This document shows positions 34,641 through 44,991 of a DNA stretch of 64,000 nt, piece by piece. A model generated the notes under the pieces. That model did no database searches, was not told the origin of the DNA, and saw only the letters and a program-made list of their open reading frames with translations. The first letter of the stretch is position 1. Every line of letters starts with the position of its first letter. This DNA is from Warburgia ugandensis (lineage: Eukaryota > Streptophyta > Magnoliopsida > Canellales > Canellaceae), in assembly GCA_035236585.1 (NCBI GenBank), contig CP141132.1:58687880-58751879 (forward strand). Direction: 5' to 3'. A program made the translations under genes and the position numbers.

Positions 34641-35280
34641 ACTTTTCAATGTTTTTATAAGCATTTACCTTTTATAGATTTGATTTTCTATATTGTTTCA
34701 TGTAATTCTTTTCAAAGGCATGTATAACATAACCAAACTACTTGGAAGTATAGATTCAATTTAGTTTCCATATCATGGATCTATCAATCCTAGCTAGTCA
34801 TGTTAGGTACTTCATGAATGTGTTTTCTTACTAGTTCAAGTTCATGTCTTATGATAATTGTTCAACCAGCCATGTTCATTTAGCTTCCACTTTGATAATC
34901 ACTGTCACAATGTTTCATGTTTAATACTTTGGTCACTAATTTAGAACCTAAGTATTATCACATCATGCCATGGATTTTCTCATTAATTGTTATGTGTTTC
35001 TTTGATAGCATTTCCATAGCTTATCACATGTCAATTTCCATGGTATACTCATTGCATTTATAGTGTATGCACATCATCTTATGGCATTTCTCTTTATTTA
35101 AGTACTATGTCAAGTGTCATTTTCCTAAGCCATATACTCGTTCTCTCTATAGTACTTAATGATCCATATCCATAGGCCGTATGTACTCAGCAATTCAATT
35201 ATTGGATGGAATTTGGTTTCTTTAAATTCATTACATAGCCTTTTTTGTTCTAATATCATTGAGTGTTTCTTTGAGTAACG
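34641..35280. other. AT-rich non-coding DNA upstream of the second CACTA gene
   Basis: About 640 bp without recognisable coding. It begins with ACTTT, the right-hand target-site partner of the outer element, and ends just before an ATG that opens a CACTA-type frame. It may be a 5' flank or intron of that gene. Confidence 0.5.
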
Positions 35281-35760
35281 ATGGAACGAGAAGAATATCA
35301 AACTGAAGATTACGACCACATTGAAGAGCATGAACAAGAGGCCAACATGAGCACTACTCCTAAAACAAAAAGCAGAGGGTGAACAACAATGGAAAAGGTT
35401 AAAAAGAGAGATTTGAAGGGATTTAAAGAAACTGTCCAATAGAATAGTAGAGAGCAAGAGATTGGTGACAGTGCCCTTACTTATAGTAGTTTCCTTTGCT
35501 CGACAATAAGAATCATGGTTCCTATCACAATTGAGGATTGGAGACATGTTCCATCCTCGACAAAATATTTAATATGAGAAATGGTGAAGGCATGTAAACA
35601 TTAAGTACATGTATTATTTACATTATAACTTTCCTTATTTTTCAAATATAATAATTGATGTGTTCAATTTGTAGTTTGCCTTTGATGTGTCAGATGACAA
35701 GAAGACACTTGCTTTACAAGGGGTAGGTGAGCAATGGAGAAAATGGAAGAACTATCTTGT
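35281..35760 (+). pseudogene. CACTA second gene (Transposase_24-like), first part
   Basis: The ATG at 35281 opens an acidic start (MEREEYQTEDYDHIEEHEQE), followed with in-frame stops by TIRIMVPITIEDWRHVPSST and a lysine-rich end. A probable intron (35594-35674, GTAAAC to GTAG) precedes a second exon reading FAFDVSDDKKTLALQGVGEQ then WRKWKNYL. This order resembles the Ptta/En/Spm-type (Transposase_24) domain of plant CACTA elements, a DNA-binding partner of the main transposase. The exon is cut at 35760 by an LTR element and resumes at 44758. Three in-frame stops make it non-functional regardless of the insertion. Confidence 0.7.
35756..35760. repeat. target-site duplication CTTGT, left copy
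   Basis: CTTGT directly precedes TGTAATGCCC at 35761 and recurs directly after the element at 44753-44757. Confidence 0.95.
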
Positions 35761-36162
35761 TGTAATGCCCGAGCAATTTACTCTATTTTAACCAAAATTG
35801 GACATTCTATAGGAAATGAACTGAGTTAAATATTTCACTTTATTTGAAATAGTAAATGAAGGAATTTGTAAGGAAACTTAGTACCATTAGATTCTACTCA
35901 AAAAATGGAATCCAACGCCTCAAAAATCACCCAAAACGGAGTTCGTATGAAGACGTTACAGTCATTTAAAGATTAGGGGCAGTTCTGTAATTTAAACAAA
36001 AAACAAAAAAAAATGAAAAACGCAGGGGGCCGTTTTGATAACGGCACCCCCTGTCGTCTTCCACCTCCACCCTTTTCCAGAAACCTTCCTCTCCCAATTT
36101 TTCCAAAGAGATCTGCCACCGCCAAGGGCGACACCGCCATTGGCAGCACTGCCATAGCAGGA

Positions 36163-36171
36163 CTATAAAAA
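36163..36171 (+). promoter_or_regulatory. TATA box in 5' LTR
   Basis: CTATAAAAAG about 400 bp into the LTR, with the identical site at 42473 in the 3' LTR. It is the best promoter candidate of this element, with a GC-rich downstream region. Confidence 0.6.
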
Positions 36172-36439
36172 GCCCCATCTCCCCTCTCCAAAAAACGTGA
36201 TTTTTCGGTCGTTTTGAGACTGGGGTTTCCGGCAAAATCGGAAACCCGTCTCAAGCCCGACTTCCATCTGCATTTTTCGGCAACAGCCAGGCCAAAGTCA
36301 GGCCGGCCATTGCCATTTTCCCCATGCCCCTCTCTTTTTTCGGTCTTGGCAATGGGGTCTTCCCCTTTCTTCGAGTTTTCCAGCGAGCAGGAGGTTCATA
36401 GTGAAATGGGGTTCCACCACCGGCGATGGGCGTCCCCAG

Positions 36440-36452
36440 GCTACAGGTAAGC
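36440..36452 (+). promoter_or_regulatory. possible splice donor in LTR leader
   Basis: GCTACAG then GTAAGC gives a strong donor consensus at 36446/36447, shortly after an ATG at 36426. The 3' LTR has the same site with A in place of the last exon G (about 42755). No matching acceptor is identified. Confidence 0.3.
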
Positions 36453-37977
36453 CCCTCCTTACCTTCTTTCTCTCTGTTTCACTCCCCTCAAGCTAGATCC
36501 ATGCCGAATTTGGTCTTTTCCCAGCCATTTTCCAGCTGGGTTTCCTGGCCGAAAAACGTTCCAAGCCGGCTTGGGCCGGCCCTACACGAGCAAGGCGTCC
36601 CAGGGACACCATGCTCCACGTACGCCTGGGACAGGGTCCCTGGGATGAGTTCCAGGCATACGACAATGCGTACACTGTCCCAGGTGCGACCTTCGGGTGT
36701 GCACGTGACATGGGGCACGGGTCCTGGCTCAACCAGGATGCACGGAGTGCCCTGGGAGCTCAAATACGACATGCTACAAGGTGCATCTATGCGATGATGC
36801 ACATCACAGCTCGTCACTTGAGCATGCATGTGCGCGTGCAAAACGTGGTCCCTGGCACGGCCTTTGGGCGCACGCACGTAAGGCGGTCGCGGTTCAACCA
36901 AGATGCACGGGTGTCTTGGGAACTGGGACACGCAGACCTAACGAGACTATAAGGATAAGATTAGAGGACAATTTACAGAGTTAACCAAGGAATAGTAGAT
37001 CCACATCACAAGATCTAGCCTGACAATAAATTAGGCAAGGACCATGGACCCTAAAAGGCAGATTTAGCGATCTAATGTCTAAATAGAATGAAATTAATAA
37101 GGACTCCTTGTATCCATTCATACCCAGAAGTTTATAAATGAGACCCAGGGACGGGTTGAAGTGATAAAGGATGCGACTCCAAGAGACTTTGAGGTAGGTG
37201 CTCTATCGCTACTAGACTTTTAAAAAGAGCCATGATTGTTTTGAATGCATGTTTTAAGTATAAATTATATGACTTGTTTAGCATGACTTATTTTATGGCT
37301 TGTTTAGCATATAAATGAATTCAGCATGCATACGATTAAATACATTATGCATAGACATGTTTTGCAAACAATTTCATATATTGCATGATTTGTGAGCATT
37401 GAGTTCTTGAAAAATTGCATGTCCTTGAGGGTTACCAAAAGACGCTGGTGTGCCCAAAAGATGCTGGGTAGGCAGTTGTGAGAGCCAAGCAGTTGTGAGG
37501 GACCCAAAGAGGACAGGTTTTGAAAAAGAGGTTTTTACTTGTTTGGGTTGGCCTCCAGCCTCTACCACTATTAGGTGGATGGGTACCATGCCCAAAAAGG
37601 GCATGTCCCTACTTCAACTGCATGTGGTACAGGGGGCTACCACTAGTGTCACGGCACTGGGTCGAAGTGTCATATGTCCCATGCAGGCATATGACCCTAT
37701 GTCCCTAGGTACCCGAGGACCACACGGCAGCGAGGTCGTGGGCATAGTTGGACCCTATGGTTTGAGGATTTACATGCATTGCATATGGCATGACATGAGG
37801 TTGGTCGACCATACCAGATATCCATGAGTTGGATTCAGTTGAGCATATTATGCATATCATTATGTTTATGATATATATATGATACTTTCGACTTGCATTA
37901 TGCAATTCTTTAGTCGTCAGTATTCCAATTTGACAATGGTTTTAATGTCGATATTGAACATGGTTGTTCGAACATGC

Positions 37978-38325
37978 ACATGTTTCAAAGAGCGTAAGAT
38001 TTTAAACATAGCATGCATTGCAAAACTAGCAGTGATAGACTCCTACTGAGTATAGTATATACTCACCCTATCCTTAACATTTTTCAGGATAGTTCCACTC
38101 ACAAATAGAAGACGCCTCAGGAGATATTAGTGCTACGAGCAAGTGAATCAGACATGTTTCAAAGAGCGTAAGATTTTAAACATAGCATGCATTGCAAAAC
38201 TAGCAGTGATAGACTCCTACTGAGTATAGTATATACTCACCCTATCCTTAACATTTTTCAAGATAGTTCCACTCACAAATAGAAGATGCCTCAGGAGATA
38301 TTAGTGCTACGAGCAAGTGAGTCAG
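37978..38325. repeat. 174-bp tandem duplication in 5' LTR
   Basis: Two copies (37978-38151 and 38152-38325) starting ACATGTTTCAAAGAGCGTAA and ending AAGTGA(A/G)TCAG. They differ at only a few bases. The 3' LTR has a single copy (about 44270-44443), so the duplication is specific to this LTR. Confidence 0.9.
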
Positions 38326-38622
38326 ATAGGAGACAATTATACATGTAAGTAAACTCTCTACCCTTTGGACATGTATTTGTATTTATTTACAGTTGGGCTG
38401 TGTCTTTGTATTTGGATAGACCTGGGAAAACACTTATGATTTCTAAAGTTTTTCAAAAACTACTTTGATTGTTGTGAAAGCAAATGACACTCGGGGTTTT
38501 CAAAATAAGTTTAAAACCAAAGATTTTTCGTTGCATTGCATGGTTTTCAAATAGGGATGCATCTTGCCTTAGGAATTAGATATTGCATTTAAAAATGCAT
38601 GAGAAAACCCGGGTCGTCACAG

Positions 38623-38637
38623 TTGGTATCAGAGCCC
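38623..38637 (+). other. primer binding site (Met-tRNA type)
   Basis: TTGGTATCAGAGCCC follows the LTR end after one base. It is the undamaged methionine-tRNA-type site expected for del/Tekay elements. Confidence 0.9.
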
Positions 38638-41600
38638 GGGTTCTATCCTTTCACAGCCAGTCCAGCATGTCCAAGGGTACTAGACAATTGAGAAAATTAA
38701 GATGAAGTAGTATAAATAGAAGTAGTGGAGATAACTACTTCTATTTGAGGATTACAATATTAATGCACAAGGCAGTTCACCATAAATAAATAGGTGAAAC
38801 ACAGCTTGGTTTAACAAATAATTAGGCAGAGGATAGTGCAACCCTTATCCAAAATCTAGTCTAAGACGACTTAAGGATTAAGGATTGTTGTGTGGTGCAA
38901 ATATGAAAACTCATATATGGATCATATTATGATGATGATGAAGGAAGATGTTAGTGGACTTGTTAGTAGATAGTGCTGACCTGCAATAAAGTAATCTTAT
39001 CAAAGGTGAGAAAATCAAAGAACCTAAGTGGCTATCTTACCATCATAAAGAATATCAGAATATGAGTACACTATCACAAGGATATGATATGAGTATGATA
39101 GGGGATGTAAAAGACAGACTTTGAGAAGATGTTGATGATAGGCTAAGAGGGATGAAAATGCAAGATGATATTAGGAGATAACTGTGACTCGTGCTAGATC
39201 ACAAAGGTATGGATCCTGAAGGACTTAGCTTGAGTTTTAATAACTTCATTGGAGTCTTATGAAGAGTGAAGTGCTATCTAATAATAACTACCAGAGTATT
39301 ATGGAGCAAATCAGAAGATGTATACAAGTGACATATTATGTGATTAAGAGAAACATAACACGAATATGATAGGGAAATGAATTTGACCGAGTTATCAAAA
39401 GATTTTGATGATAATACTAAGGATGATAATAGATCGATCCTAACATGAACTTGTAAGAGAAGTATAGCATGATCAAAACATCAATTCCATTATTAAGACA
39501 TTGTATGAATTTTATTGAGGCTATAGGCAATTAAGGATTTCAATGATATTAATACAGTTTAGCATTTCTGATAAGCATTCAGTTTATCATATCTGTTAAG
39601 TAAAGGAGTAGATGTAGTATCGATTATATGCAACAACGCACATGAAGACATTGATCTAGGTAGACAAAAATGAGGATTTTGAAAAGAGAGAGAGATAGAG
39701 ATGCAACTATAAGTATTTGATGAATATTGAATATTCAAAAGAAAGAGATCATGACTTTATGACGATACATACAAATCTTTCATCTTGAATCGAGTGGGAA
39801 GATAAACCAATCAAATGCAAAGGAATAATACTAGATGAGTTGGTGATATTATTGTAAAAGAGTATAGAAGAGAGAAAGCATATGGGGTTTAAGACTTTGA
39901 GTAGAGTATCGAATTTCAGGAGATTATGCGACAAGAAATTTTCGAAGAGGAATGGTGACCAACTAGAAATTTAATTCTACAAATGGTTTGGTATCAATTA
40001 TTACAATTAGATTCTTATCGGATCCATTAGCTTATGAGGAACACCAATGGATATAGACCATAAAAAAGGAAATTTTGGTGATATCTCACCTTGCCAATAA
40101 AATATATTGAAAAAGGAATTAAGCTGGGACAGTGACTTGTCCATTTAGCAAGAAGGGTACCATCAAGGATCAAATTGAGATCTTACTATCATAGATTGGA
40201 AGACCAGAAAATCCTAAGACCATTATTTAGTCATTACCTTTAGAGTACTGTTGGCTAAATAAAGGTATCCCACCCTAATTAATCAAGTATGTTAGTATCT
40301 ATGAGTTAGTAGTCGAAGTTATATACTCAGAGGAATATTATAAGTATTTAGACATGAGTTTTCCCTGAAAGAAGTTATTTGTTAGACTGAGATATTTGAG
40401 AGTCTGAGGTTAGTTAATTAAACTACTTCATGGAAGAGCTACAAGTACAATAAATACAATAACAACTGAGACAGAAGCAAAAATAAAGAGCGATCTCCAC
40501 CAGTGAGACAGATTTTTCCAAACCTGAATAGATACCATGACAAACCATAGAAATCACTATGGGTCTGAAAGGTGCTGCTGACTTGGATTGAAAAGAAAGG
40601 TAGATAAGTACCGATCACTTTAGAGACCCTTGAGTTTATGACAAAGATATATCTGGAAAGAGACCAATAGGTAATCAAATAAAGTCTTTCTATATGTCTA
40701 CGAAAATGTTCCATACTTACCTGAGTATTTTTCAACTTTAATGATTTAACAGCTTCAGCATAACTTGATGTGGTAGCTATTGAACAAGAACTGCTATTAT
40801 AAGCTAAGTATGAGGAGGCACTTGAAGTATAAAATTTGAGGAATTGAGAAAATCACTACTTATGATACGGACTGCATGATTGACGATAAAGCCTTAATAA
40901 AAGATTGAACAACATATTGACAAGGGGATGAAAGGAGAAAAGGTGAGATGGCTAGCACACTATAAGGTGAAGATTTAATGTTACGTTGCCTTTAGACAAA
41001 TAGTTAGTTGTTATGAGCATATACAAAGTACAAAAAATCAATTGAAGGAATTTCCTAAGGACTAACCCTACCGGATTGAGTATAGAACTTTTGGACTGAA
41101 AGGTTACGAAGAAAACCATCAAGCAAAGAAAGGACAAAGAGGATGATGACAAAGGATTCAACCATGACCTAGTAAGGGTACTTGGTTATGAATAAGAGAG
41201 TTTTTGCTTTGCATAAATGGAAACATTATTGAAAATCCTAGTGACAAATTGATGTGAATAGTGAGATAGGTCTCTAGACCAGAACAATTGACCCATGATG
41301 ATGAATCGACCATTAACATTTGACATGAGTTTGGATAAAATCTTCACGGAGAAAAGCATTTAATGAATTGAATAATTATGAAACTGGATATAGAGTTAGG
41401 ACATTTTACTTTCAGTATATAAGGTCCTCGATGAAAGATGCTACTAATTGGCTTTCATGATTTTATTTTGAATGTAACTTTGGTCGAGGAATCAAGTCAC
41501 ATATGGAAAACGATAGACAGTTGCAATTCGAAGTTAATAAAGGGTTTAGCTGTAGAGCACATGATACCATGTCAGTTATTGAAGTATCTTGGGGACAAAT

Positions 41601-42083
41601 ATAAAAGGTAAGAAGCAAAGTTAGACACAATAGAAAGAAGGTAACTTTTTTGGACTTATGGATGATGAAGAGATCACTAGATGAAAGACAAGAAGAAAAA
41701 GGGATCGTCCTATGATATTCAAAAAGGACTATGAGAAATAAGATGATATGATCTTGAAATAAGTATGGAGTAATTTATACATGAATAAAGAATCATGATC
41801 CTACGAGAAGACTATCCTAAGTATAGGCATCTAAGGATTTCGAGATAGATGAATAACCGCTAGAAACCGGTATTGTTAAACTGGCACGTATGAGACTATA
41901 CATCAGAGTACGCAGCGAAAGCGGCCCTTATAGGTAAGGCCTTGTAGAAGGAACAATAAAAATGATAAATTGAGGTTGAGCTTAGATTTCATTCCTAAGG
42001 GGAAAATACATTCACCAAAAAGTTATCTAAGAGACAAAATACCTTGAAGATGATAATTTATGGAATTTTGAGGACAAAATTCA
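38638..42083 (+). other. internal region of 35761-44752 element, no recognisable domains
   Basis: About 3.4 kb, purine-rich on the plus strand with frequent stops in all frames. I looked for a zinc knuckle, D[ST]G, YxDD-like, RNase H and integrase motifs and found none. Only the very end (ATTTTGAGGACAAAATTC, 42064-42081) resembles the final codons that usually precede the purine tract in this group. Confidence 0.7.
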
Positions 42084-42099
42084 TTTAAGGGGGTAATAA
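42084..42099 (+). other. polypurine tract
   Basis: TTTAAGGGGGTAATAA lies directly before the 3' LTR. Confidence 0.75.
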
Positions 42100-44752
42100 T
42101 GTAATGCCCAAGCAATTTACTCTATTTTAACAAAAATTGGACATTCTATAGGAAATGAACTGAGTTAAATGTTTCACTTTATTTGAAATAGTAAATGAAG
42201 GAATTTGTAAGGAAACTTAGTACCATTAGATTCTACTTGAAAAATGGAATCCAACGCCTTAAAAATCACCTAAAATAGAGTTCGTATGAAGAAGTTACAG
42301 CCGTTTAAAGATCAGGGGCAGTTCTATAATTTAAACAAAAAAAACAAAAAAAATGAAAAACGCAAGGGGCCGTTTTGATAACGGCACCCCTTGTCATCTT
42401 CCACCTCTAGACTTCTCCAGAAACCCTCCTCTCCCAATTTTTCCAGAGAGATCTGCCACTGCCATAGTAGGACTATAAAAAGCCCCATCTCCCCTCTCCA
42501 AAAAACGTGATTTTTCGATCATTTTGAGACTGGGGTTTCCGGCAAAATTGAAAACCTGTCTCAAGCCCGACTTCCCTCTGCATTTTCTGGCAACGGCCAG
42601 GCCAAAGTCAGGCCGGCCATTGCCATTTTCCCCATGCCCCTCTTTTTCCGGTCTTGGCAATGGGGTCTTCCCCTTTCTTCAAGTTTTTCGACAAGCAGGA
42701 GGTTCAGAGTGAAATGGGGTTCCACCATCGGCGATGGGCGTCCCCAGGCTACAAGTAAGCCCCTCCTTACCTTCTTTCTCTCTGTTTCACTCCCCTCAGG
42801 CCAGATCCATGCCAAATCTGGTCTTTTCCCAACCATTTTCCAGCCGGGTTTCCTGGCCGAAAAAAGCTCCAAGCCGGCTTGGGCCAGCCCTGCATGAACA
42901 AGGCGTCCTAGGGACGCCATGCTCCACGTACGCCTGGGACAGGGTCCCTGGGATGAGTTCTGGGCGTACAACAGTGCGTACACTGTCCCAGGTGCGGCCT
43001 TCGAGTGCGCACTTGACATGGGGCACGGGTCCTGGCTCGACCAAGATGCACGGGGTGCCCTGGGAGCTGAGACGCGACATGCTACAAGGTGCGTCCGTGC
43101 AATGATGCGCGTCACAGCGTGTCACTTGAGCATGCATGTGCACGTGCAAAACACAATCCCTGGCACGGCCTTTGGGTGCACGCACGTAAGGCGGTCGCGG
43201 TTCAACAAAGATGCACGGGTGTCCTGGGAACTGGGACACGCAGACCTTACGAGACTATAAGGATAGGATTAGAGGACAATTTACAGAGTTAACCAAGGAA
43301 TAGCAGATCCATATCACAGGATCTAACCTGACAATAAATTAAGCAAGGACCATGGACCCTAAAAGGCAAATCTAGCGATCTAATGTCTAAATAGAATGAA
43401 ATTAATAAGGACTCCTTGTATCCATTCATACCCAGGAGTTTATAAATGAGACCCAAGGACGGGTTGAAGTGATAAAGGACGCGACTCCACGAGCCATGAT
43501 TGTTTTGAATGCATGTTTTAAGTATAAATTATATGACTTGTTTAGCATATAAATGAATTCAGCATGCATATGATTAAATACATTATGCATAGACATGTTT
43601 TGCAAACAATTGCATATATTGCATGATTTGTGAGCATTGAGTTCTTGAAAAATTGCATGTCCTTGAGGGTTACCAAAAGACGCTGGAGTGCCCAAAAGAT
43701 GCTGGGTAGGCAGTTGTGAGGGCCAGGTAGTTGTGAGGGACCCAAAGAAGACAGGTTTTGAAAAGGAGGTTTTTGCTTATTTGATCGTATATGATTTGGG
43801 CTGGTGAGCTCGTGGGCACTATGCTGGGAGGTTTGGGTTAGCCTCCAGCCTCTACCACTATTAGTTGGATGGGTACTACGCCCAAAAAGGGCATGTCCCT
43901 ACTTCGACTACATGTGGTACAGGGGGCTACAACTGGTGTCACAGCACTGGGTCGAAGTGTGATATGTCCCATGGAGGCATATGACCTTGTGTTCCTAGGT
44001 ACCCAAGGACCACACGGCGGCGAGGTCGTGGGCATAGTTGGACCCTATGGTTTGAGGATTTACTTGCATTGCATATGGCATGACATGAGGTTTGATGACC
44101 ATACCAGATATCCATGAGTTGGATTCAGTTGAGCATATTATGCATATCATTATGTTTATGATATATGTATATGATACTTTCGACTTGGATTATGTGATTC
44201 TTTAGTCGTCAGTATTCCGATTCGATAATGGTTTTAATATTGATATTGAACATGGTTGTTCGAACATGCACATGTTTCAAAGAGCGTAAGATTTTAAACA
44301 TACCATGCATTGCAAAACTAGTAGTGATAGACTCCTACTGAGTATAGTATATACTCACCCTATCCTTAACATTGTTCAGGATAGTTCCACTCACAAATAG
44401 AAGACGCCTCAAGAGATATTAGTGCTACGAGCAAGTGAATCAGATAGGAGACAATTATACATGTAAGTAAACTCTCTACCCTTTGGACATGTATTTGTAT
44501 TTATTTACAATTGGGTTGTGTGTTGTGACTGGATAGACCTGGGAAAACACTTATGATTTCTAAAGTTTTTCAAAAACTACTTTGATTGTTGTGAAAGCAA
44601 ATGACACTCGGGGTTTTCAAAATAAGTTTAAAACCAAAGATTTTCCGCTGCATTGCATGGTTTTCATAAAATGGTTTTCAAATAGGGATGCATCCCGCCT
44701 TAGGAATTAGATATTGCATTTAAAAATGTATGAGAAAACCCGGGTCGTCACA
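42100..44752 (+). repeat. 3' LTR of non-autonomous del/Tekay-type element
   Basis: The 2653-bp partner of 35761-38621. It keeps the TATA box (42473), the GC-rich block and the inverted repeat (42933-42942 with 42983-42992). It lacks the 174-bp duplication and a short GC-rich stretch near 36121-36150. Relative to the 5' LTR it gains a short segment near 43779-43830. Confidence 0.9.
42473..42481 (+). promoter_or_regulatory. TATA box in 3' LTR
   Basis: CTATAAAAAG, homologous to 36163. Confidence 0.5.
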
Positions 44753-44757
44753 CTTGT
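44753..44757. repeat. target-site duplication CTTGT, right copy
   Basis: Identical to 35756-35760 and directly adjacent to the LTR end. Confidence 0.95.
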
Positions 44758-44888
44758 TCATAATTACATAGCTCCAAATGTCAACGAGCCGTCAAGGATG
44801 TACACGGTGCCTTCCATTTACTATGACGTCATTTACTAGGAGGCTTGGAATGCATTTGTACAGAATTGCACCTCTGTCGAGTTTGAGG
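44758..44888 (+). pseudogene. CACTA second gene (Transposase_24-like), continuation
   Basis: The exon resumes directly after the duplication with APNVNEPSRMYTVPSIYYDV, a stop, and EAWNAFVQNCTSVEFE, and ends at a GTATGTG donor-like site (44889). The W-x2-FV...S-x-EF pattern is the usual end of the Transposase_24-type core. The frame across the insertion is continuous once one CTTGT copy is counted. Confidence 0.7.
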
Positions 44889-44991
44889 TATGTGCAGAAA
44901 TGATGCTTCATTCTTTTAATTACCTCTATATTTACCATGTTTTAGCCTTGAACATTTCATAAATATCACCAATTAGGTTAGTTATACAATT
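44889..44991. other. probable intron remnant before the Athila-type composite
   Basis: About 100 bp starting GTATGTGC, after the CACTA exon. The next LTR begins at about 44992, so the rest of the CACTA gene is displaced beyond it or lost. Confidence 0.45.

Larger units (their letters stand above)
35761..38621 (+). repeat. 5' LTR of non-autonomous del/Tekay-type element
   Basis: The 2861-bp LTR contains a GC-rich block (about 36000-36930) absent from the other LTR families here, a TATA box, an inverted repeat (36625-36634 with 36675-36684), and a 174-bp tandem duplication (37978-38325) that the 3' LTR lacks. The many overlapping frames in the GC-rich block on both strands reflect low stop-codon density there. 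Confidence 0.9.
35761..44752 (+). mobile_element. del/Tekay-type LTR element without recognisable coding
   Basis: LTRs 35761-38621 and 42100-44752 start TGTAATGCCC and end GGGTCGTCACA, flanked by a perfect CTTGT duplication. A good methionine-tRNA-type primer site follows the 5' LTR, and a purine tract precedes the 3' LTR. The 3478-bp internal region has no open frame over 100 codons and no gag, protease, reverse transcriptase or integrase that I can recognise on either strand. It looks like a non-autonomous derivative that depended on a related element. LTR divergence by eye is about 14 of the first 236 bases, mostly transitions. Confidence 0.9.

Noticed and set aside
36426..36931. Overlapping 123-147-codon frames on both strands, present in both LTRs of the 35761 element
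   Set aside because: Conservation follows from LTR duplication; the block is GC-rich with few stops in any frame and no domain is recognised.
38638..42083. Attempt to read a gag-pol in the 35761 element
   Set aside because: Short lookalike strings were found, but no ordered set of motifs in any frame.
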